From Candidatus Parcubacteria bacterium (lineage in GTDB: Bacteria; Patescibacteriota; Minisyncoccia; Phycocordibacterales; UBA6065): a stretch of DNA of 8,101 nucleotides. The position numbers and the translations under genes are program-made. The notes beneath the pieces are model-generated. The model searched no databases. It was not told where the DNA came from and was given only the letters and a program-made list of their open reading frames with translations. Location: NCBI GenBank assembly GCA_019661795.1, contig JAIFWQ010000013.1, positions 1 to 8,101 on the forward strand. Reading direction: 5' to 3'. This document shows, one piece after another, positions 1 to 5,042 of this stretch (positions are counted from its first letter, which is position 1; every line of letters begins with the position of its first letter).

Positions 1-1
1 G

Positions 2-79
2 ACGGCGGAACTTATGAAAAATATACACGTACTAACAAAGAGGATGCAGGAGATAAAGAACGCGAGAGCGATGATATAA
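2..79 (+). CDS. C-terminal end of an upstream gene (possibly dnaG), partial
   Basis: A reading frame enters from the left edge and runs 25 codons to a TAA at 77-79, seven bases before the rpoD start. The tail is basic and helical-looking, with a segment reading LTKRMQEIKNARAMI. It would suit the end of a helicase-binding-type helical domain. The dnaG-rpoD order is the classic macromolecular-synthesis arrangement, which makes primase a reasonable guess, but this is context only: no diagnostic primase motif lies in the visible part. Another frame (from base 1) also stays open to 123 but would overlap rpoD by 37 bases, so it is less likely. Confidence 0.45.
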   Translation, partial: TAELMKNIHVLTKRMQEIKNARAMI

Positions 80-80
80 T
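72..80 (+). promoter_or_regulatory. Extended -10 promoter of rpoD, predicted leaderless
   Basis: TGATATAAT is a perfect extended -10 element (TGN followed by TATAAT at 75-80). No -35-like hexamer is seen at the usual distance, which extended -10 promoters tolerate. Transcription starting about 7 bases downstream of the hexamer would begin at or next to the A of the rpoD ATG (87). No Shine-Dalgarno sequence is present just upstream of that ATG. The element overlaps the end of the preceding reading frame. Confidence 0.6.
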
Positions 81-86
81 AATCAA

Positions 87-1307
87 ATGCCGAAAAAGCA
101 GCATAAAAAGACCACACATATGAAATCAGGCAAGGCTGCAAAGAAGCCGTCTCAAAAGGCGCCAAAAGCAGCCCGAGCTCCGAAGCCGAAGTTGAGCCCG
201 AAGGCCCAAAAGGCTAAAGAAAAGGCGCGCGAATCGCTCCGCAAAGCCGAACGCCTCCTCGTGAAAGGCAAGGAGCGCGGTTTCGTGACGTACGACGAGA
301 TCCTCAAGGAATTCCCGACGATCGAAGACGATATCATGTTCCTCGACGAGCTCTATACCAAACTTTCCACTGCGGGCGTCGACGTGCTCGAATCGGGCGG
401 TATGCTCGACCTCGAACCTCCGACCAAAGAGACCGGAAAAAAATACGGCTTCGGCCGCGCTGGCAGCGAATCATCATACGATTCGATCCAGATGTATCTG
501 AAGGAGATCGGACAATACCCTCTGGTCTCCGCGGCGATGGAAAAAGAGCTCGCCAGGCGCATCGAAGCAGGCGATGAAGAGGCAAAAGGCCTTCTCGCCA
601 AGGCGAACCTCCGCCTCGTGGTGTCCATAGCCAAAAAATACGTGGGCCGATCGGCCGACCTGACGCTCCTCGACCTCATTCAGGAGGGAAATCTGGGCCT
701 TTTCAAGGCCGTCGACAAATTCGACTGGACCAAAGGCTATAAATTCTCTACGTACGCCACCTGGTGGATCCGCCAGGCCATCACTCGCGCCCTGGCCGAC
801 CAGAGCCGCACCATCCGCGTGCCCGTCCACATGGTCGAGACTATCGCCAAATACAAACAGGTCTACCGCAGGCTCTCCCAGGACCTCGGCCGCGACCCTC
901 TTCCCGACGAGATAGCGACAGAAATGGGCCTCGAAGTCGAAAAAGTCTATCAGATCGAGAAGATCGACCAGGATACCGTGTCTCTCGAAAGCCCGGTAGG
1001 CGACGGTGATGACGACGGCAAATCGACGCTCGGCGATTTCCTTTCAGACGACAAGATCCTGTCTCCGGATCAGGAATCATCGCGACGCATACTCGCCGAC
1101 CAGGTCAGGAACATCCTCGGCGATCTTTCGCCGAAAGAGCGCAAGATCCTCGAAATGAGGCACGGCCTCAATGACGGCATCACCCATACGCTCGAAGAGG
1201 TGGGCAGGGAATTCGGCGTCACCCGCGAGCGCATCCGCCAGATCGAAGCGAAGGCGCATGAGAAGATCCGCCAGCACGAGCGCATCAACCAGTTGAAAAA
1301 TTACTAA
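87..1307 (+). CDS. rpoD: Primary RNA polymerase sigma factor (sigma-70 / RpoD)
   Basis: Housekeeping sigma factor that binds core RNA polymerase and recognises -10/-35 promoter elements. The 406-aa product has a Lys/Ala/Pro-rich tail (about 1-47) and a compact region 1.1-like segment (about 48-104, with the GFVTYDEILKEFP pattern). Region 1.2 starts near 132 (DSIQMYLKEIGQYPLV). Region 2 spans about 165-245, with core-binding DLIQEGNLGLFKAVDKFDW and the 2.3/2.4 promoter-melting and -10 readers YKFSTYATWWIRQAITRA. Region 3 is about 250-325. Region 4 is about 335-406, with the LSPKERKILEMRHGL segment and the -35-reading helix-turn-helix EEVGREFGVTRERIRQIEAK. All key aromatic and basic residues of 2.3-2.4 are present, and there is no large non-conserved insert between 1.2 and 2. 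The start at 87 fits the extended -10 directly upstream; Met12 (ATG at 120) is an alternative that would lose only part of the basic tail. The gene ends in a palindromic terminator. Confidence 0.97.
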   Translation: MPKKQHKKTTHMKSGKAAKKPSQKAPKAARAPKPKLSPKAQKAKEKARESLRKAERLLVKGKERGFVTYDEILKEFPTIEDDIMFLDELYTKLSTAGVDVLESGGMLDLEPPTKETGKKYGFGRAGSESSYDSIQMYLKEIGQYPLVSAAMEKELARRIEAGDEEAKGLLAKANLRLVVSIAKKYVGRSADLTLLDLIQEGNLGLFKAVDKFDWTKGYKFSTYATWWIRQAITRALADQSRTIRVPVHMVETIAKYKQVYRRLSQDLGRDPLPDEIATEMGLEVEKVYQIEKIDQDTVSLESPVGDGDDDGKSTLGDFLSDDKILSPDQESSRRILADQVRNILGDLSPKERKILEMRHGLNDGITHTLEEVGREFGVTRERIRQIEAKAHEKIRQHERINQLKNY

Positions 1308-1341
1308 AACAAAAGCCGGCAATATTGCCGGCTTTTGTTTT
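1306..1341. terminator. Bidirectional terminator between rpoD and the FKBP gene
   Basis: This is a 36-bp perfect palindrome: AAAACAAAAGCCGGCAAT followed by its exact reverse complement. The core GCCGGC arms (1315-1320 and 1327-1332) flank AATATT, with A-tracts before and T-tracts after on both strands. It therefore has the GC stem plus U-run of a Rho-independent terminator in each direction. It begins inside the rpoD stop codon and ends two bases before the FKBP stop codon, so it closes both convergent genes. Confidence 0.95.
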
Positions 1342-1343
1342 AT

Positions 1344-1862
1344 TTACTTTACGCCGAGGAGCTGTACTTCGAATATCAACGTAGAATTCGGCGGAATAGG
1401 ACCGATAGCCTGCGATCCGTATGCGAATTCCGGCGCGATGACGAGCCTACGGACGCCGCCGACCTTCATGCCCTGGACGCCGATGTCCCAGCCTTTGATG
1501 ACCTGGCCCGCGCCGAGGTTGAACGAGAACGGCTGTTTGCGGTCGAGGGAGCTGTCGAATTTCTTGCCGTCCGTAAGAGTGCCGATATAGTGAACGGTCA
1601 CGGTCTGGCCGGCCTTCGCTTCCGCTCCTGTGCCCGTCTGTTCGTCGTATATCTCGAGTCCTTTCACTTTAGATAGATTTGGCATTACTTGAGTAGTTAA
1701 TCCTCCCTGATCGGCCGTCTGACTCGTCTCTGAAGCCTTGTCGGCTGTGCCGGCCGGAGCTCCGAATATGGCGTTCCAGATATTGCCGCCGAAGAACAGT
1801 ATCGCTGCCGCAACGACCGCTGTAGCGATCGCTATCCATTCGCGCTTTCCAAATGATCTCAT
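1344..1862 (-). CDS. Membrane-anchored FKBP-type peptidyl-prolyl cis-trans isomerase
   Basis: Catalyses cis-trans isomerisation of prolyl peptide bonds, here most likely on extracytoplasmic proteins. The 172-aa product has a short basic N-terminus (MRSFGKREW) and a hydrophobic segment at about 9-33, read as a signal anchor. A Ser/Thr/Ala/Gly-rich linker (about 34-60) follows, then one FKBP domain (about 66-172). Active-site landmarks match FKBP12: Tyr92 in VHYIG, Phe102-Asp103 in KFDSS, Val121-Ile122 in GQVIKGWD, Trp125, Tyr148 in the AYG motif, and Phe164 in TLIFEVQLL. The domain is close to the minimal FKBP length (about 107 residues), with no extra insert-in-flap chaperone domain. The ATG at 1860-1862 lies in an AT-rich stretch without a clear Shine-Dalgarno site. 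The gene converges on rpoD and is divergent from the LOG gene. Anchoring through the N-terminal segment is inferred; there is no lipobox Cys. Confidence 0.94.
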   Translation of the reverse strand: MRSFGKREWIAIATAVVAAAILFFGGNIWNAIFGAPAGTADKASETSQTADQGGLTTQVMPNLSKVKGLEIYDEQTGTGAEAKAGQTVTVHYIGTLTDGKKFDSSLDRKQPFSFNLGAGQVIKGWDIGVQGMKVGGVRRLVIAPEFAYGSQAIGPIPPNSTLIFEVQLLGVK

Positions 1863-1900
1863 AAAAATATGAATAAAGGCTGATGCTAATGCCCCGATAT

Positions 1901-1911
1901 TGTACTATAAT
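1901..1911 (+). promoter_or_regulatory. Promoter (-10 TATAAT) for the LOG-tgt pair
   Basis: A perfect TATAAT lies at 1906-1911, preceded by an upstream TG at 1901-1902. No good -35 match stands at 16-18 bp. It sits in the divergent intergenic region between the FKBP and LOG genes and would give a leader of about 50 nt before the ATG at 1969. The opposite strand of this AT-rich stretch also carries TACAAT (1899-1904), a possible -10 for the FKBP gene, so the region may serve both directions. Confidence 0.5.
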
Positions 1912-1968
1912 GTGTCCGCGAAGCATATATTTTATCAACACGGCGGGATCCATATATCGAAATTCAGA

Positions 1969-2682
1969 ATGCTCGAAAAAATCTGGAAGAGAAAGGCGGC
2001 ATCGATAGAAGACACGAGGCTCACCAATCATGAGCTCTCGTTCAAAGAGCTTAAAGAAGGCTCGCGCAAGCGCCTTGCGACCATCAACAGCGAATTCAGG
2101 CATACGTTCAAATTCCTCAAAGCCTATCCTCGATCCGTATCGTTCTTCGGCTCGGCCCGATATGAGGAAGACCATCAATACTATGTCCATGCCCGCGCCT
2201 TGGCCAAAAAGATCGTCCACGAAATGGGCTATACCGTCGTGACCGGCGGCGGCGGAGGCATCATGGAGGCGGCGAACAGGGGCGCATACGAAGCCGGCGG
2301 CAAATCCATCGGCATGAACATCATCCTGCCGCATGAACAGAAGATGAACGAATTCCTCACTGCTCACATCAAGTTCTATTACTTCTTTATCCGAAAGGTC
2401 GCCCTGTCGTTTTCCGCCGAAGTCTATATTTTCTTCCCGGGCGGGTTCGGCACTCTGGATGAATTCTTTGAATTGGTGAACCTCATTCAGACGCGCAAGA
2501 TCCCGAAGGTGCCGATCATATGCGTAGGCAAAGCCTTCTGGTCCGAAGTATTCAAGCTCGTCGTCGCTCTGCGCGACGATTTCAAGACCATATCTCCCGG
2601 CGACGAGAAAGTATTCCACATCACGGATAGCGATGACGAGGTCGTGAACATCATAAAAGCCGCGCATCTCCGGAAAGAGTAG
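1969..2682 (+). CDS. LOG-family protein (Rossmann-fold nucleotide phosphoribohydrolase)
   Basis: LOG-family proteins hydrolyse N6-substituted or plain nucleoside 5'-monophosphates to a free base and ribose 5-phosphate; many were once misnamed lysine decarboxylases. The product from the chosen start is 237 aa. The N-terminal 50 residues are charged and probably helical. The Rossmann core begins at about 55 (SVSFFGSAR). The two family signatures are intact: GGGGGIMEAANRGA (about 93-106) and PGGFGTLDEFFE (157-168), which carry the catalytic Arg/Glu set and the phosphate-binding loop. The frame is open upstream to a TTG at 1900, but that extension lies across the TATAAT box at 1906-1911, so the ATG at 1969 is preferred although its Shine-Dalgarno signal is weak. 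The TAG stop is directly followed by the tgt ATG, so the two genes are surely co-transcribed. The substrate is unknown; a salvage or house-cleaning role for nucleotides is an inference. Confidence 0.9.
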   Translation: MLEKIWKRKAASIEDTRLTNHELSFKELKEGSRKRLATINSEFRHTFKFLKAYPRSVSFFGSARYEEDHQYYVHARALAKKIVHEMGYTVVTGGGGGIMEAANRGAYEAGGKSIGMNIILPHEQKMNEFLTAHIKFYYFFIRKVALSFSAEVYIFFPGGFGTLDEFFELVNLIQTRKIPKVPIICVGKAFWSEVFKLVVALRDDFKTISPGDEKVFHITDSDDEVVNIIKAAHLRKE

Positions 2683-3897
2683 ATGGAAAAGCCGATCACG
2701 TTCGATATCGAGAAGAAGATCCCCGGAACCCTGGCGAGGGCGGGGAAGATCCATACGCCGCACGGCATCATAGAGACGCCGGCGTTCATCGCCGTGGGAA
2801 CGAAAGCTTCCGTAAGGGCTTTGACGACCGACATGCTCCGCGATCTCGGCGCGCAGGCGGTTCTCGCCAATACCTATCATCTCTATATGCAGCCGGGCGA
2901 GGCGCGGGTCAGGGCGATGGGCGGCCTTCATAAAATGATGGGTTGGGACGGCCCGACCATGACCGATTCGGGCGGCTTTCAGGTCTTTTCTCTGGGCGCG
3001 GGATACGGCAGCAACATATCGAAGATATTAAAAGACGTCGCATCCCTGCCTTTGCTCAAGGAAAGGGATGAAGAGGCCGTGAAGCCCAAGCTCGTCCAGA
3101 TAGACCATGACGGGGCGGCTTTCAAATCGCCTTTGGACGGCTCGATCCATTACATAACCCCTGAACGATCGATCGAGATCCAGCATTCGATCGGCGCCGA
3201 TATCATATTCGCTTTCGACGAATGCACGTCGCCTGCCGAAACGCGGGCATATCAGCGCGAGGCGCTCGACAGGACCCATCGTTGGGCCAAAAGGAGCCTC
3301 GAATATCATCGTTCCAAGGAAATATCCCGAAAGCAGGGCCTCTTCGGCATCGTTCAGGGCGGCAGATATGAGGATCTGCGCAAAGAGAGCGCGGCGGCCA
3401 TCGCCGCTATGGATTTCGACGGATTCGGCATCGGCGGATCGTTCGATAAAGACGATCTTCACACGGCGGTCAGGTGGGTGAACGAGATACTGCCCGAAGG
3501 CAAGCCTCGGCATCTTCTCGGCATAGGCGAACCGGAGGATCTGTTCCTCGGTGTCGAGAACGGCTGCGACACGTTCGACTGCGTAGCGCCGACGAGACTG
3601 GCCCGGCACGGCACGCTCTATACGAAAGAAGGCAAGATCCACATCGGCAACGCCCAGTATGCCGACGATCTCGGACCGATCGATGCCGGATGCGCTTGCT
3701 ATGCGTGCCGAAACTATACGCGGGCGTATCTTTCACATCTCCACAAATCCCGCGAAATGCTCGGGCCGATGCTCTGCTCGATCCACAATCTTTATTTCAT
3801 CGTCAATTTAGTGAAGGGAATGAGACAGGCGATCATCGATGAGACATTTGGATCATACAAGACCGATTTTCTCAAGAAATATAATTCTCAAAGATAA
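2683..3897 (+). CDS. tgt: tRNA-guanine transglycosylase (queuine/preQ1 tRNA-ribosyltransferase)
   Basis: Exchanges guanine-34 in the GUN anticodons of Asp, Asn, His and Tyr tRNAs for the queuosine precursor preQ1. The 404-aa TIM-barrel enzyme shows catalytic Asp95 in TDSGGFQ, substrate-pocket FDEC (178-181), GIVQGG (222-227) and GIGG (249-252). The covalent nucleophile Asp299 lies in DTFDCVAPTR. The zinc site is Cys337, Cys339, Cys342 and His368 (CACYAC and later HNLYF). Cys181 in the FDEC motif is the residue typical of bacterial preQ1-type enzymes. It is longer than the usual 370-385 aa because about 39 residues separate the DSGGFQVFSL motif from AAFKSPLDGS, where the Zymomonas enzyme has about 9. 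A GGAAAGAG stretch just before the ATG is a good ribosome site inside the end of the LOG gene. No other queuosine-synthesis gene lies in the window, so the source of preQ1 is not visible. Confidence 0.97.
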   Translation: MEKPITFDIEKKIPGTLARAGKIHTPHGIIETPAFIAVGTKASVRALTTDMLRDLGAQAVLANTYHLYMQPGEARVRAMGGLHKMMGWDGPTMTDSGGFQVFSLGAGYGSNISKILKDVASLPLLKERDEEAVKPKLVQIDHDGAAFKSPLDGSIHYITPERSIEIQHSIGADIIFAFDECTSPAETRAYQREALDRTHRWAKRSLEYHRSKEISRKQGLFGIVQGGRYEDLRKESAAAIAAMDFDGFGIGGSFDKDDLHTAVRWVNEILPEGKPRHLLGIGEPEDLFLGVENGCDTFDCVAPTRLARHGTLYTKEGKIHIGNAQYADDLGPIDAGCACYACRNYTRAYLSHLHKSREMLGPMLCSIHNLYFIVNLVKGMRQAIIDETFGSYKTDFLKKYNSQR

Positions 3898-3898
3898 A

Positions 3899-3927
3899 AT
3901 TATTGATACGTCAAGAGCGTAAATAAT
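3899..3927 (+). other. AT-rich hairpin just after tgt
   Basis: ATTATT (3899-3904) pairs with AATAAT (3922-3927) and TAC (3907-3909) with GTA (3919-3921), leaving a two-base bulge and a 9-nt loop. It starts two bases after the tgt stop. It has no GC-rich stem and no U-run, so it is a poor intrinsic terminator and may instead protect the 3' end of the mRNA. Confidence 0.35.
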
Positions 3928-3930
3928 GAC

Positions 3931-4035
3931 TTATCCTCAAGTTATTTCAGATATCCACTTTTTATCCACGCGATATCCACGACAGAAGGGCTATAATTCG
4001 AGCAACACGCTTTACAAATCCACAGGTGGGGATAA
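3931..4035 (+). repeat. Cluster of DnaA-box-like TTATCCAC motifs, three in 11-bp register
   Basis: ATATCCACT (3951-3959), TTATCCACG (3962-3970) and ATATCCACG (3973-3981) are spaced by exactly 11 bp, about one helical turn, and therefore face the same side of the DNA. Upstream lie TTATCCTCA (3931-3939) and the more degenerate TTATTTCAG (3942-3950). Downstream, AAATCCACA (4016-4024) and, on the minus strand, TTATCCCCA (4027-4035) form an imperfect dyad. Against the DnaA consensus TTATNCACA, the best sites have one mismatch and none is perfect. The cluster is just upstream of and within a promoter-like element. It could be a DnaA-controlled promoter, a replication-origin-type array, or the operator of another repeat-binding regulator. 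Confidence 0.5.
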
Positions 4036-4038
4036 AAT
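4011..4038 (+). promoter_or_regulatory. Candidate promoter of the structured ncRNA
   Basis: TTTACA (4011-4016) and TAAAAT (4033-4038) each differ from consensus by one base and are 16 bp apart, predicting a start near 4045. The spacer holds the imperfect dyad ATCCAC/GTGGGGAT, so a protein bound there would sit on the promoter. A second possible -10, a perfect TATAAT, lies at 3992-3997 without a convincing -35; it would start the RNA about 40 nt earlier. Confidence 0.55.
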
Positions 4039-4044
4039 ATATCC

Positions 4045-4527
4045 AGCGTAGTTCTTTAAGAACACGTGCTTCCAGCTTCAGCTCGTACAACAACAAGCGA
4101 AGAAAGCACAATGAAGAAACATAAAATCGATACTGTGAGTGGAATGGTTCGACGTCCTCTCACGGAGAAGCTCGGCCCCTGGCCGTGGCCTCCCGTGATT
4201 GGTCCCCGCCATCCGTCGCCCCTCATTTGAGCGGCTTCGGAAGGCAATCGCGTCAACTTGTGAGAGAGTTCCCGAATTCGAGCGCGAGGTTTAACATTAT
4301 GGCGATTAAATCTCGAAATGCCTTATTCACCGAAACAGGTCCGTGCTTGCCGCCAAGTTATCCCACTTTGGCAAGCAACATGGTTGAACCAAAAGTTCAG
4401 CTGCGCTATCTGTTCGGAGCCATCCTTAGCGGGAGGGTTCCTCAGCTCTCATCATTTGTTCCGTCGTAAAGTCCACACCATTTTATGTTTGCGAGGGGTT
4501 CCGTTCAACGGGACCCCTCTTTCTTTT
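4045..4527 (+). ncRNA. Unidentified large structured non-coding RNA
   Basis: I do not recognise this RNA. By eye the + strand folds consistently from promoter to terminator. The 5' domain is a hairpin with GTGCTT (4066-4071) paired to AAGCAC (4104-4109), then CTTC/GAAG and GCT/AGC, and a 12-nt loop. A closing helix of 11 perfect pairs joins 4117-4127 to 4480-4490. Inside it are 4139-4143/4472-4476 and 4150-4154/4462-4466. Next is a three-way junction closed by CTCTCAC/GTGAGAG (4157-4163/4260-4266), holding hairpin 4173-4185 and arm 4194-4201/4245-4252, whose tip is 4213-4240. Further hairpins are 4285-4294/4306-4315 (10 bp, one G-U), 4344-4351/4370-4377, 4385-4389/4395-4399 and 4404-4408/4427-4431. 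A terminator follows directly. Open frames across it are short and lack ribosome sites. I looked for and did not find signatures of tmRNA, RNase P RNA, SRP RNA or 6S RNA. The 5' end is inferred from the promoter. Confidence 0.8.
4493..4527 (+). terminator. Rho-independent terminator of the ncRNA
   Basis: GAGGGGTTCCGT (4493-4504) pairs with ACGGGACCCCTC (4508-4519) in a 12-bp stem with one G-U pair and a three-base loop, followed by TTTCTTTT. The stem begins two bases after the closing helix of the RNA, so the RNA's 3' end is well defined. Confidence 0.92.
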
Positions 4528-4546
4528 GCCTGGAAAGCGAAAAAAC

Positions 4547-4589
4547 CGGCTTTTTAGAACAGGAAGCCGCTCCTGATCGTAGTATCAGG
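4547..4589 (+). other. Two hairpins between the ncRNA terminator and the small gene
   Basis: CGGCTT (4547-4552) pairs with AAGCCG (4564-4569) around an 11-nt loop. Immediately after, CCTGAT (4572-4577) pairs perfectly with ATCAGG (4584-4589) around a 6-nt loop. Neither is followed by a clean U-run. They may belong to a leader for the gene at 4645 or be a read-through extension of the ncRNA. No convincing promoter was seen between 4528 and 4644; TTGCCA at 4598-4603 resembles a -35 but has no partner. Confidence 0.4.
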
Positions 4590-4644
4590 GTCAGACTTTG
4601 CCATTATCACCCTCAAAAAATCAAACCTAGAAACGAAAGGCAGC

Positions 4645-4896
4645 ATGAATCAAACCATTCTCTGGAATGGAAAGATCCTCGGACAGGAAGTATATAAGAG
4701 CAAGATGTTCAAGAAGCTCTTCGAAAATCCGGCCCAAGGCGACTTTGGTTACGCCATCATCGACGGCGCGGAGATCAAGCTCGAATACGACCAGAAGCAC
4801 AAGGTCTGGCACGTGCCGGGCGTCGATTCCCGTTATCTCGAAAAGATGCTCACTTCGGAAGTGGCTCATCTAAATCATCATTCCCAGCAACGCTAA
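4645..4896 (+). CDS. Small protein of unknown function (83 aa)
   Basis: I do not recognise this gene. The 83-aa product is soluble and charged, with no Cys, no signal peptide and no membrane segment. It reads as a short mixed alpha/beta domain: a beta-like start (TILWNGKILGQEVY), a basic helix (SKMFKKLFENP), then beta-type stretches (DFGYAIIDGAEIKLEYD and KVWHVPG) and a final helix (SRYLEKMLTSEVAHL), ending in a His/Gln-rich tail. GAAAGG five bases before the ATG is a reasonable ribosome site. Codon choice (GAC/GAG/AAG/CTC) resembles the neighbouring conserved genes, which supports real coding. It follows the ncRNA terminator and has its own strong terminator, so it is probably a separate unit or depends on read-through. 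No functional link to the ncRNA or to uvrB can be claimed. Confidence 0.75.
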   Translation: MNQTILWNGKILGQEVYKSKMFKKLFENPAQGDFGYAIIDGAEIKLEYDQKHKVWHVPGVDSRYLEKMLTSEVAHLNHHSQQR

Positions 4897-4970
4897 CCTT
4901 CCCGACGCCAGAATTCCCAATTTCCCTGCACCCACCCCCGTCCAGCGCTAACGATCCCTGATTGCCTGCA

Positions 4971-5002
4971 AGCCCGGGCGGCATTCCGCTCGGGCTTTTT
5001 TT
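4971..5002 (+). terminator. Rho-independent terminator after the small gene
   Basis: AGCCCGGGCGG (4971-4981) pairs with CCGCTCGGGCT (4986-4996) in an 11-bp stem with one G-U pair and a CATT loop, followed by seven T residues (4996-5002). It lies 75 bases after the stop codon at 4896. The intervening bases (4897-4970) are C-rich and hold nothing recognisable. Confidence 0.93.
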
Positions 5003-5018
5003 ATGCGCGCCCCCGCGA

Positions 5019-5037
5019 TATAGTGGGCCCGTACTAT
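5019..5037 (+). promoter_or_regulatory. Candidate uvrB promoter region
   Basis: TATAGT (5019-5024), one base from the -10 consensus, would start transcription about 12 nt before the uvrB ATG. A second hexamer, TACTAT (5032-5037), would place the start on the ATG itself. Neither has a good -35; the position for the first falls in the T-run of the preceding terminator. There is no Shine-Dalgarno site before the ATG, so a very short or absent leader is plausible. Confidence 0.4.
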
Positions 5038-5042
5038 CGCAT

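Noticed and set aside
1900..1968. An upstream TTG start for the LOG gene (23 more residues)
   Set aside because: It would translate across a perfect TATAAT box, and the extra residues do not look like family sequence.
3980..4000. ACAGAAGGGCTATAA resembling the conserved 3' motif of RNase P RNA
   Set aside because: The rest of the RNase P consensus, especially the GAGGAAAGTCC-type segment, is missing, and the bases that should precede it are tgt coding sequence.
4111..4230. A 39-codon + strand frame (begins MKKHKIDTV, Pro/Trp-rich end)
   Set aside because: It has no ribosome site, its sequence overlaps the closing helix and junction of the structured RNA, and its codon use differs from neighbouring genes. 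A peptide-coding dual-function RNA cannot be fully excluded.
4056..4256. A 66-codon minus-strand frame with a hydrophobic stretch
   Set aside because: Antisense to the structured RNA, without a ribosome site or terminator on that strand; the promoter and terminator signals here all point to the + strand.
4185..4469. A 94-codon + strand frame across the ncRNA
   Set aside because: No ribosome site, no recognisable protein pattern, and it ends 24 bases before the terminator within helix-forming sequence; best explained as a chance frame in an RNA gene.
4139..4480. tmRNA-like ends (GTGGA...GGTTCGAC and TCCACACCA)
   Set aside because: The GGTTCGAC word and an ACCA after a pairing TCCAC recall tmRNA, but there is no T-arm before the 3' end, no plausible tag reading frame, and the strand continues into another helix after ACCA.
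4962..5042. An upstream start giving uvrB 27 extra residues
   Set aside because: It would read through the intrinsic terminator at 4971-5002, and the conserved UvrB N-terminus begins at 5043.
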